NCBI RefSeq assembly: GCF_000429165.1 | Contig: NZ_AUBI01000012.1 | Coordinates: forward strand, 54,739-118,738 | Direction: 5' to 3' | Length of the DNA: 64,000 nucleotides | From: Acetobacter nitrogenifigens DSM 23921 = NBRC 105050 | GTDB taxonomy: Bacteria; Pseudomonadota; Alphaproteobacteria; Acetobacterales; Acetobacteraceae | Part shown: in pieces, positions 18,549-26,489 of the stretch | Layout: the number at the start of each line of letters is the position of its first letter | Position numbering within the stretch: the first letter of the stretch is position 1 | The notes under the pieces: generated by a model | Database searches by the model: none | What the model was told of the DNA's origin: nothing | What the model saw: only the letters and a program-made list of their open reading frames with translations | Translations under genes and position numbers: made by a program

Positions 18549-19013
18549 ATGCCTGAAGACCTTGATCGAACCGATCGCCGTATCCTGCGTCTGCTTCAAA
18601 AGGATGGTCGCATGGCGAACGCCGATCTGGCCCGCAAAGTGAATATAAGCGCCGCCACCTGCCACCGGAGGACGCAGCGCCTGTTTGAAGCCAACTGCAT
18701 TCGCGCCGTGCGGGCGCAGGTCGCGCCTGACGCGGTCGATCTCTCGACGCTCGCAATTGTAGGTGTGGTCCTGGACCGCTCCACGTCGGACAGTTTCGCC
18801 GCATTTGAGCAGGCGGTCCGCGAAACTCCGGAGATTCTGGACTGCCACCTGGTCGCCGGAGATTTCGACTATTTTCTGAAAATTCGCGTACGAGACATGG
18901 AGCATTTTAACCGACTGCACGCCACGCGCCTTATTGTGCTGCCGGGCGTGCGTCAAACGCGAACGTTCTTCGTCATGAAGGAGGTCGTCGATAACAGGCC
19001 GCTCGATATTTAA
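18549..19013 (+). CDS. acdR: Lrp/AsnC-family regulator of acdS
   Basis: 154 aa from the ATG at 18549 (GGAA about 9 nt upstream); an in-frame GTG at 18534 lacks a ribosome site. The N-terminal AsnC-type HTH is clear (LDRTDRRILRLLQKDGRMANADLARKV, then ISAATCHRRTQRL). The C-terminal RAM ligand-binding half contains DCHLVAGDFDYFLKIRVRDM. Lrp-type AcdR proteins activate acdS in response to ACC. The divergent placement next to acdS makes the assignment strong. Confidence 0.88.
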   Translation: MPEDLDRTDRRILRLLQKDGRMANADLARKVNISAATCHRRTQRLFEANCIRAVRAQVAPDAVDLSTLAIVGVVLDRSTSDSFAAFEQAVRETPEILDCHLVAGDFDYFLKIRVRDMEHFNRLHATRLIVLPGVRQTRTFFVMKEVVDNRPLDI

Positions 19014-19085
19014 AGGCCCGTCAGCAGTTACGGCGGGACATCGACGCGGCAAGAACGGCTACTGCACCAGAGCGTCATGCGAGAA

Positions 19086-20303
19086 TCAGTGAAACCGCAC
19101 GCTGGAATCTGTGCTGCGTTCCAGCCGAGGCTCGCCTCTCACCGACAGCAGGAACAGCAACAGCCCCATAATTGCGATACCGCCTCCGGCCCAACCAGTA
19201 GCGGCGTAACCAAACCCGGAAGCCAGCACGAAAGCGCCCACCCACGCCCCCAACGCATTGGCGAGGTTGAACGCCGCGTGGTTCATGGAAGCCGCCATGG
19301 TCTGCGCATCACCCGCGACTGCCATCAACCGCATCTGCATCGCCGGCCCCAGCGCGATTGTGCCACCGAGCAAGAAGATAATGATCGTAACGGACCAGAG
19401 ATGGGGCAATGCGAACGCAAAAAGCGACAGGGTGACGACGTTCCAGATGAACGCGCCGATCGTGGCCCCAAGCGGATTACGATCAATGGCGCTGGCCCCG
19501 ACATAGGCCCCCACCACCATGCCCACGCCCCAGAGCCCCTGGAACAGAGGGATGCTCCATAGCGGCACGTGCGTAACATGCAGCAGCGCGGCGGAGACAT
19601 AAGTGTAGACGCAAAACATCCCGCCGGTGCCGAGCATCACCACGCCCAGCACGTACCATATCTGCTTACGGCCGAACGCCCGCAGTTCGCCAAGCAAAGA
19701 ATGCCCCGGTCGGGGGTCGTCACGCGGAATGAAGCGCCAGATCATGAACGCCGCGATCAGGGCGATCGCCCCCACCAAAAGGTAGGCGACTCTCCAGCTC
19801 AGATACTCGCCCATCAAACTCGCCAAAGGCGCGCCAACCACGTTGGCGAAAGTCAGCCCCGCGAACACATGCCCAACCGCCTTTCCGCGCCGCCCCTCCG
19901 CCACCAGACTGGCGGCGGTCAACGCGCTGCCTCCGAACAATGTGCCATGCGGCAAGCCTGCCAGAAAACGCCAGAATTCGAGGGCGCCAACGCTATGCGC
20001 CAGCGTCCCCAGAATATTGGTCACGGCGAACCACAGGGTGAGCAGGATCAGGGCCTGTTTGCGCGACATGCGCGCGGACGCCAGCGAAATAATCGGCGCA
20101 CCGACAACCACGCCCATGGCGTATGCGCTGACGATGTTGCCGCATTGCGGAATCGAAGCGTCCATCGAGCGCGCGACGTCAGGCAGCAGCCCCATCATCG
20201 CGAACTCGCCGGTGCCTATGCCAAAGGTCCCTACAGCGAGGGAGAGAATCGGCAAGGCGTGGCCCGTCGTCGTCTGGCCCTGCTTCACTGCGGAAGCCGT
20301 CAT
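19086..20303 (-). CDS. MFS transporter, DHA1 (AraJ-like) family
   Basis: 405 aa from the ATG at 20303, which has GGAG 6 nt upstream; an ATG at 20315 is less well placed. About 12 transmembrane segments. AVGTFGIGTGEFAMMGLLPDVA and the motif-A region SARMSRKQALI followed by FLAGLPHGTLFGGSALTAASLV are typical of the DHA1 efflux group (sugar, arabinose or drug exporters). MNHAAFNLANALGAWVGAFVL near the C-terminus is a family signature. Likely an exporter; substrate unknown. A related exporter is encoded at 31600-32769. Confidence 0.9.
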   Translation of the reverse strand: MTASAVKQGQTTTGHALPILSLAVGTFGIGTGEFAMMGLLPDVARSMDASIPQCGNIVSAYAMGVVVGAPIISLASARMSRKQALILLTLWFAVTNILGTLAHSVGALEFWRFLAGLPHGTLFGGSALTAASLVAEGRRGKAVGHVFAGLTFANVVGAPLASLMGEYLSWRVAYLLVGAIALIAAFMIWRFIPRDDPRPGHSLLGELRAFGRKQIWYVLGVVMLGTGGMFCVYTYVSAALLHVTHVPLWSIPLFQGLWGVGMVVGAYVGASAIDRNPLGATIGAFIWNVVTLSLFAFALPHLWSVTIIIFLLGGTIALGPAMQMRLMAVAGDAQTMAASMNHAAFNLANALGAWVGAFVLASGFGYAATGWAGGGIAIMGLLLFLLSVRGEPRLERSTDSSVRFH

Positions 20304-20469
20304 TCCTCTCTCCATCCTGGTTGCAAAAAGCGTCTGTACCGCTACGAACTAAAACTGCGGCGTTGCGCATACGTTCCGATAACCGCCCGGCTCCGCCATC
20401 GTCGACGCAGCGGGCGCCAGTAAAATCGACGATTCATTGGCCTCACCTGTCGGGACACCCCATATCCTC

Positions 20470-21558
20470 ATGACCCCATCCCCGTCCAACAACGCTTCGA
20501 CGCCGCAGGGCGAATCTGGAAGCGAAGCCACCGTCAGCATAAGCAGAATGCTGCGCCTCACCTTGGTCGCAGCTGCGATCATGCTTGCAATCTGGCTCAT
20601 CGGCGACGTGCTGATGGTCGTATTCGCCTCGGCCCTCTTCGCCGTGGTGCTGCACGGGCTCGCACGAGTTCTGGCGCGCCGCACGAAGCTTCCTCATGGC
20701 GCGGCGCTGGCGCTCGTCACCCTCGGACTGCTGCTCATTCTGGTCACGGTAGGCTGGACAAGCGGTTCCGATATCGCAGCCCAGTTTTCGAAACTGCGCG
20801 ACGCTCTGGTCACACAGGCCTCGGCGCTGCGCGGTCAACTGGAAGCCTGGCCGCAGGGACGAGTGCTCATTCAGTATCTGCCTCAGTCGATGGGCGGATC
20901 TCAGGGCAGCAGCTTCGAATCGCTTAGCACCCGCATCGCCGGTTCGATGACCGGTTTTCTTGGATCTGCGTTCGGCGCGCTTGGCACAATCGCCGTCGTC
21001 GTGATCGCCGGTCTTTATTTCGCCGCCGATCCATCGCTCTACGCCAACGGCATTCTACGCCTTGTCCCTCTTCAATGGCGCGACAAAGGCCGTGAAGTGA
21101 TGATCGCCGCCGCTGACACGCTTTGGGCGTGGGTCGCAGGCCAGGCGCTCGACATGGCTGTGGTGGGGCTGTTGTCCGGCTTCGGGCTGTGGCTGATCGG
21201 CGTGCCCCTCGCCTTCGGATTGGGCTGCCTCGCAGCGCTCTGTAATTTCATCCCGTATATTGGAGCGATCATGGGCGCCGTGCCCGCCCTGCTCCTCGCG
21301 CTTTCGCTGGGTCTGCGTGAGACGGCGATGGTCGCGGCTCTTTACGCGGTCGTACAATTCTTCGAGGGTAACGTCATGGCGCCCCTGATTCAGCGTCATG
21401 CCGTGAAGATGCCGCCGGCCGTGACAGTGCTCTCGCAGACATTGTTTGGCGGGATCTTCGGTTTTCCCGGCCTGATGCTCGCCTCCCCTCTCACGGCGGC
21501 CCTGCTTGCAGTCGGCGACCGGCTGACGCCCAAACTGGACGAGAAGGAACGTATATGA
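20470..21558 (+). CDS. AI-2E family transporter (PerM/YdiK type)
   Basis: 362 aa. Hydrophobic segments at about 20-60 and 70-90, a soluble middle stretch (SKLRDALVTQASALRGQL) and then the conserved C-terminal membrane part: GLLSGFGLWLIGVPLAFGLG, FIPYIGAIMGAVPALLLALS, and EGNVMAPLIQRHAVKMPPAV. This is the UPF0118/AI-2E transporter family, whose members include the AI-2 exporter TqsA and Na+/H+ antiporters. A TTG at 20437 would extend it by 11 residues. The stop is directly followed by the next gene, so the two are probably cotranscribed. Confidence 0.88.
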   Translation: MTPSPSNNASTPQGESGSEATVSISRMLRLTLVAAAIMLAIWLIGDVLMVVFASALFAVVLHGLARVLARRTKLPHGAALALVTLGLLLILVTVGWTSGSDIAAQFSKLRDALVTQASALRGQLEAWPQGRVLIQYLPQSMGGSQGSSFESLSTRIAGSMTGFLGSAFGALGTIAVVVIAGLYFAADPSLYANGILRLVPLQWRDKGREVMIAAADTLWAWVAGQALDMAVVGLLSGFGLWLIGVPLAFGLGCLAALCNFIPYIGAIMGAVPALLLALSLGLRETAMVAALYAVVQFFEGNVMAPLIQRHAVKMPPAVTVLSQTLFGGIFGFPGLMLASPLTAALLAVGDRLTPKLDEKERI

Positions 21559-22044
21559 ATGCGCGTACCGCGACCGACGCATAAATTTACTGCGGCCATC
21601 CTTCTGACGCTGGGCGGCGCGTCTCTCGCTGGATGTGAGATGACGCCGGAGCAACTCGATTACGCATGCATGCAGCAAAAGCCCGACAACCAGCTGCTTC
21701 GCGAACCGACTCTGGAGCACTTCATCCAGGGCTGCGGTCTCGATTACTACACCGACGTCACCGGCAGGATTAAGCTGCACTACACGCCGCCGCGCGGGGA
21801 CGGGACCCTGCCGGTCGTCGCCGCCTCATCCTTCGCGGTCAGCGAGCCCGGCGGTTCGCACGGGCGCGTGTGGTATCTGTGCATGCCCGTACCGATTTCG
21901 GTGGCCGACAGCCAACCTTCGGCGTCCCCCACGGCGACGCGCACGAATCAGGCCGTCTGCCGTTACGCAGGAAGCGGGGAGAAAAGGCTGAATCTCGTCT
22001 ACGATCAGGACGACGCCGCCAAATACGATCCTCTCAAGTGGTGA
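21559..22044 (+). CDS. Hypothetical lipoprotein
   Basis: 161 aa. An N-terminal signal peptide with lipobox (ILLTLGGASLAGC, Cys26) indicates a lipid-anchored envelope protein. The mature part has several further cysteines (ACMQQK, QGCGLDYY, WYLCMP, AVCRYAG) that could form disulphides. No domain was recognised. AAGGA lies 8 nt before the ATG and the gene starts at the base after the stop of the AI-2E-type permease, suggesting translational coupling. Confidence 0.8.
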   Translation: MRVPRPTHKFTAAILLTLGGASLAGCEMTPEQLDYACMQQKPDNQLLREPTLEHFIQGCGLDYYTDVTGRIKLHYTPPRGDGTLPVVAASSFAVSEPGGSHGRVWYLCMPVPISVADSQPSASPTATRTNQAVCRYAGSGEKRLNLVYDQDDAAKYDPLKW

Positions 22045-22361
22045 AACTTTCGCCATAGGCGCCCCCCGAGGCGAATGTGTTTGACAAGCATTGTCCGATA
22101 GATGCTTGATGGCGTCACTAATGATACGCTGGATCAGGCGACGTCGTGAGACGCTGGCCTGAAGGGCTCCAAAGCGGCAGTGGGCTGCCCACACCCGTTG
22201 GGAGCCATACAGACACGAATCTTTCCTGCCCCGGAACCAAGGTGATGAGCTGGCGCATGGATCGGCGCTGGAGCGATGGAAAGCGCCGGGAGCAATTCCG
22301 GGCGGCCTGATCATCAGTTTCTGGTGCCAATCCGAGTAATTTCCGGGCGGGGTTTATCTGC
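22045..22361. other. Intergenic stretch without a recognisable gene
   Basis: 317 nt between the lipoprotein and the glycosyltransferase. Minus-strand frames here (for example 21826-22314) show no family motifs and overlap the lipoprotein gene. No tRNA, clear terminator or IS end was found. Confidence 0.5.
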
Positions 22362-23567
22362 ATGACACGGCTGCGGCCCCAACGCGCTTTAACGGAAAAT
22401 TCGATAATCCGCACTCGCACTCAACCAGTTTCCTGCACATCTCGTGCAATCCGCCCCTGGAGAAACCTCTCCGTCAACGGCAAGTTCCTGTCGGGATACC
22501 TGACAGGCGTTCACAGGGTTGGGCTCGAACTCAGCCGCGAACTGGGCGAACGCGCCGAGGAGATCGCAGAAATCGTCGGCGGGGGACCGCTCTTCCGCAC
22601 GCCGGGACGAGACCACCCGGCGTGGATAAACAGCTCCATTCCCACCTCGGGCATGTCGGCGCGTGGCGTATCGGGGCAAGTGTGGGAACAGGTGACGCTG
22701 CTTCGACAGTCACGCACAGATCTGCTTCTCAACCTGTGCAATCTTGGTCCAGCGCTGCATCCCGCGATGATCACCATGATCCACGACGCGCAGACCTTCA
22801 TAACGCCGGAATCCTATACGACAGGGTTCGGGCGGTTCTATCGCGCGCTGCTTCCGGCTCTGGGACGACGCAGCCTGCGCGTCCTCACGGTTTCGGATTT
22901 CTCCGCGCAGGAACTGGCCCGATGGGATGTGGCGCCGACAGAACGCATCCGGGTGATACCGAACGGCGTAGATCACGTTCTACGCGTCAGACCCGATCGA
23001 AATGTGCTGCGAAGGATCGGGGCGCGACCATTTGTGCTCGCTCTCGCCAGTGCGCAACGACACAAGCGGATCGGCACGCTGATCCGTGCTTTTTCAGATC
23101 CCCGTCTGGCGCATCTCGACCTGATTCTGTTCGGCCCCGCCTCCCCTACCGATTTTGCGCGTTCCGGACACCCGCTGCCGCCCAACGCGCGCTGCCTCTC
23201 ATTCGTGTCCGACGAAGAAGTGCGTGCGCTGATGGAGGCTGCGCTATGCTTCGCCCTCCCTTCAACAACCGAAGGGTTCGGCCTCCCCCCGCTGGAGGCG
23301 ATGCTGATCGGATGCCCCGCCATCGTCAGCCGCGCGGGCGCGCTTCCTGGCCTTTGTGGCGAGGACGTCCTCTACGCCTCGCCGGACGACCCCGGAGAAT
23401 GGGTGGAGGCGATCCGGCGCCTTGCCGACGACCCGGAGATGCGCCGGCACCGAGCTGCAGTCGGACGCCGGCGGGCTGCGCGATACACATGGCGACACGC
23501 GGGCGACGCCCTGATGGCCGTATTGCGCGAAGTCAGTGACGAACGACGCAGCGCGACGACCCCTTAA
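22362..23567 (+). CDS. Glycosyltransferase, GT4-type (family 1 group)
   Basis: 401 aa. The first 32 residues show no similarity and the true start could be later; conservation begins near NGKFLSGYLTGVHRVGLEL, a common opening of these enzymes. GT-B features: MITMIHDAQTF, LTVSDFSAQELARW and RIRVIPNGVDH, and the donor-site segment STTEGFGLPPLEAMLIGCPAIVS with the E-x7-E pattern. It transfers a sugar from a nucleotide-sugar donor to a polysaccharide or lipid acceptor on the inner face of the membrane. No polysaccharide operon surrounds it; def follows on the same strand. Confidence 0.88.
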   Translation: MTRLRPQRALTENSIIRTRTQPVSCTSRAIRPWRNLSVNGKFLSGYLTGVHRVGLELSRELGERAEEIAEIVGGGPLFRTPGRDHPAWINSSIPTSGMSARGVSGQVWEQVTLLRQSRTDLLLNLCNLGPALHPAMITMIHDAQTFITPESYTTGFGRFYRALLPALGRRSLRVLTVSDFSAQELARWDVAPTERIRVIPNGVDHVLRVRPDRNVLRRIGARPFVLALASAQRHKRIGTLIRAFSDPRLAHLDLILFGPASPTDFARSGHPLPPNARCLSFVSDEEVRALMEAALCFALPSTTEGFGLPPLEAMLIGCPAIVSRAGALPGLCGEDVLYASPDDPGEWVEAIRRLADDPEMRRHRAAVGRRRAARYTWRHAGDALMAVLREVSDERRSATTP

Positions 23568-23676
23568 AACCACCCGCGCAACATGCGAGATCAGCGCGCG
23601 GAGCGAATACACAGAAGATCACGACGGTCCGGTCGCCACTGGTCAATCCCGCTCAGGATCGCTACATCGCCTCCCT

Positions 23677-24228
23677 ATGAATGAAGCCGATTTCTCCGGG
23701 GCCGCCGCAACGGCGCAGGCGACCCCCATCCTGATCGCGCCCCAAGCCGTGCTTCGCCAGAAAGGCCGGGTGGTGCGCCCGGAAGATATGGCGGCGCTCC
23801 GCGAGGGTCTGCCGGGAATGTTCGCCGCGATGTATCAGGCGCCCGGCATCGGCCTCGCCGCGCCACAGATCGGGATCAGCATGCGCTATGCGATCGTCGA
23901 CCTCGGTGAGGAAGACGCGCGCGAACCGATCGTGCTGATCAATCCCGAAATCATCTCCGAAAGCGAAGTCCTTCACTCCCGCGAGGAGGGTTGTCTTTCG
24001 CTGCCCAACCAGTACGCCGAAGTCGTGCGGCCGGAAGCGGTGCGCGTGCGCTATACGTCTCTGGCGGGAGAGCAGATCGAACGCGACGTGGACGGCCTGC
24101 TCGCGACATGCATCCAGCATGAGATCGATCATCTCGACGGCGTGCTATTTGTCGATCACCTGTCCGCACTGCGCCGCAATATGATTCTGCGCCGCCTCGC
24201 CAAGGAACAGAAAGCTAAACGCGGCTGA
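23677..24228 (+). CDS. def: Peptide deformylase
   Basis: 183 aa. All three motifs are present: GIGLAAPQIGI, EEGCLSLPN (metal Cys) and QHEIDHLDGVLF (HExxH metal site and catalytic Glu). It removes the formyl group from nascent N-termini. The frame is open back to 23536, but the ATG at 23677 gives the family length. It heads def-fmt-truA, a conserved order in alphaproteobacteria that joins removal and addition of the formyl group. Confidence 0.95.
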   Translation: MNEADFSGAAATAQATPILIAPQAVLRQKGRVVRPEDMAALREGLPGMFAAMYQAPGIGLAAPQIGISMRYAIVDLGEEDAREPIVLINPEIISESEVLHSREEGCLSLPNQYAEVVRPEAVRVRYTSLAGEQIERDVDGLLATCIQHEIDHLDGVLFVDHLSALRRNMILRRLAKEQKAKRG

Positions 24229-24315
24229 CGCATCGGCGCCCGCGGATCACGATAACACCAGGCCGACACCACCCGCCGCCAGTCCGACCAGCGTCCAGTC
24301 AGGAGACCTTGCACC

Positions 24316-25245
24316 ATGCGCATAGCCTTTATGGGCACTCCCGACTTCGCCGTGCCCGCGCTCCATGCGCTGCATGACGCCGGACATGAAATCGCCGCCG
24401 TCTATACTCAGCCCCCTCGACCGGCCGGTCGAGGGCAGGCGCTCCGCGCGTCGCCAGTTCAACTGGCGGCTGAGGCGATGGGGCTTGAGGTGCGTAGCCC
24501 CTTAACCCTCAAGCGCGACGCCGAGGCAAGGCAGGCATTTGCGGCGCTCGACCTCGACGTCGCCGTTGTGGCGGCTTACGGCCTGATTCTGCCTACCGAC
24601 ATGCTCGCGGCGCCGCGCTTGGGGTGCCTCAACATCCACGCCAGCCTACTTCCGCGCTGGCGCGGGGCTTCGCCGATCCAGAGCTCCATTCTTGCAGGAG
24701 ACAGCGAAAGCGGCGTCACCATCATGCAAATGGAGGCAGGCCTCGACACCGGCCCCATGCTGCTCCGCGCCTCAACCCCGATCACCGGCGACACGACAGC
24801 GACGACGCTGCATGACGCGCTCTCTGCTATGGGCGCGCGTCTGATCGTTCAAACTTTGCGCGAGATGCCGGGCGCCGTCGTCCAGACGGAAGACGGCGTC
24901 ACTTACGCCGCACGTCTGACGCGCGAGGACGGACGCATCGACTGGACACGCACCGCCGCCGAAATCGACCGGCAGGTCCGGGCGTTGACCCCTTGGCCGG
25001 GCGCGTTCACGACTCTGGACGGCGTTGTCGTGAAGATCGGCGAGGCGAAACCGGCTCCCTTCCCCGACGGCGTTTCGGCGGCGCAGCCGGGCGAGGCGCT
25101 CGACGACCACTTGACGATCGCCTGTGGCGACGGGCGGGCCTTGCGTCTGCTGCGCATCCAGCGCCCCGGACGCGGCATGATGGACGCTGGCGCCTTTCTG
25201 CGCGGGCAGCCGCTTCCAGCGGGCGCGCGCCTCGGGACACATTGA
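24316..25245 (+). CDS. fmt: Methionyl-tRNA formyltransferase
   Basis: 309 aa. [19 protein letters not shown] at the start, the catalytic Asn-His in [18 protein letters not shown] and the Asp in GLDTGPML define the formyltransferase domain. The C-terminal tRNA-binding domain follows from about residue 205. It formylates Met-tRNAfMet using 10-formyl-THF. AGGAG is about 9 nt upstream of the ATG. The stop overlaps the truA start by one base. Confidence 0.96.
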   Translation: MRIAFMGTPDFAVPALHALHDAGHEIAAVYTQPPRPAGRGQALRASPVQLAAEAMGLEVRSPLTLKRDAEARQAFAALDLDVAVVAAYGLILPTDMLAAPRLGCLNIHASLLPRWRGASPIQSSILAGDSESGVTIMQMEAGLDTGPMLLRASTPITGDTTATTLHDALSAMGARLIVQTLREMPGAVVQTEDGVTYAARLTREDGRIDWTRTAAEIDRQVRALTPWPGAFTTLDGVVVKIGEAKPAPFPDGVSAAQPGEALDDHLTIACGDGRALRLLRIQRPGRGMMDAGAFLRGQPLPAGARLGTH

Positions 25246-26090
25246 TGACGGCGCCCACAGACGCCGTTGAAACGTCGCCCGACATTCAGCGCTGGGCGGT
25301 GCTACTGGAGTACGACGGAGGTGCGTTCGTCGGCTGGCAGCGGCAGGCGAACGGCGTCTCGATACAATCCCTTCTCGAAGACGCAGCTTCTCGCCTAAGC
25401 GGCGGTCGCGACGTCGCCAGCGTGACTGCCGGACGCACGGACGCTGGCGTCCACGCCAGCGGACAGGTGGCTCATCTCGATTTCCCCGGTTCCCTGCAAC
25501 TGAACCCGCGCGCAGTGCGGGACGGGCTGTCGTTTCACCTGAAACCGCATCCCGTCGCCGTGCTGGACGCGGCGCCGGTCTCGCTTGACTGGAATGCTCG
25601 CTTCTCGGCCCTGAACCGCCGCTATCGCTACCGCATTCTCAACCGGTCGACGCGACCGGCCCTCGACGCCGGACAGGTGTGGCACGTCAAGTTCCCGCTG
25701 GACGCCGACGCCATGCGCCGGGCCGCGCAGACGCTGCTCGGGCGGCATGATTTCAGCACGTTCCGCGCGTCGAGTTGTCAGGCGAAAAGCCCGCTAAGAA
25801 CGCTTGATCGTCTGGACGTGCGCCGCGATGGCGAGATGATTCTGTTTGAGGTCGAGGCGCGATCCTTTCTGCATCATCAGGTCCGCAATCTCGTTGGGAC
25901 GCTTCAGATGGTCGGCTGCGGACGTTGGCCGGAGGAACGGGTGCGGCAAGCGCTCGACGCCCGCGACCGGAGCAAGGGCGGTCCGACTGCGCCGCCCGAC
26001 GGTCTCGCCCTGACCGGCGTAGGATACGAGCCGGATCCGTTCGCCGTCGCTGGCGCGAATATCCGTAGCAAGACGCTCGACGCCTCGTGA
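25245..26090 (+). CDS. truA: tRNA pseudouridine(38-40) synthase
   Basis: 281 aa. The catalytic aspartate lies in VTAGRTDAGVHASGQVAHLDF. LLEYDGGAFVGWQRQ at the start, RFSALNRRYRYRILNRS and SFLHHQVRNLVGTLQMVG are family signatures. It makes pseudouridine in the anticodon stem-loop. The ATG at 25245 overlaps the fmt stop as TGATG; an open frame back to 24993 lies inside fmt and is not used. Confidence 0.95.
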   Translation: MTAPTDAVETSPDIQRWAVLLEYDGGAFVGWQRQANGVSIQSLLEDAASRLSGGRDVASVTAGRTDAGVHASGQVAHLDFPGSLQLNPRAVRDGLSFHLKPHPVAVLDAAPVSLDWNARFSALNRRYRYRILNRSTRPALDAGQVWHVKFPLDADAMRRAAQTLLGRHDFSTFRASSCQAKSPLRTLDRLDVRRDGEMILFEVEARSFLHHQVRNLVGTLQMVGCGRWPEERVRQALDARDRSKGGPTAPPDGLALTGVGYEPDPFAVAGANIRSKTLDAS

Positions 26091-26489
26091 TATAAGGACC
26101 GTCAGGTTCTTCACAGCGCCGCCCCCCCCGCAGGAGCGCCTCCGACCTTCCACGCCTGCAAGCAGCCATTTTGGGCGCGCGACTGGCCTCCACCTTCGAA
26201 ATCCCTGCCGCCCGGTCGCCATAGTTGCAAAGAGGCGTGAGGATCGCGGCGGCGCGTGATCGAGATCCTGCTTTACGCAGGCGCCGGATCAGGAGGCGTC
26301 CGGAATCCCCGCGATCAGCTCACAGCCGCATCAGGCCATGTGCGCGCGCTTGCGCCGCAGGGCGCATTGCGCCAAAGGAAACGACACTCAATTCGCACCG
26401 GGGCGGTCTTTTCGCCTCTCATCCAGCGGCCAGCCTCCCCGTCCTGACGGAGACCGGTCAGCCAATGGCAGGGGCTCGAACGCACCGCA
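26091..26489. other. Intergenic stretch before hpnN
   Basis: About 400 nt without a convincing gene; short frames on both strands show no similarity to known families. The hpnN promoter probably lies here. Confidence 0.5.

Noticed and set aside
21826..22314. Minus-strand gene between lipoprotein and glycosyltransferase
   Set aside because: Overlaps the lipoprotein gene by about 220 nt and shows no family similarity.
24993..25244. Longer N-terminus for truA
   Set aside because: The extension lies wholly inside fmt in another frame; the ATG overlapping the fmt stop gives the family length.
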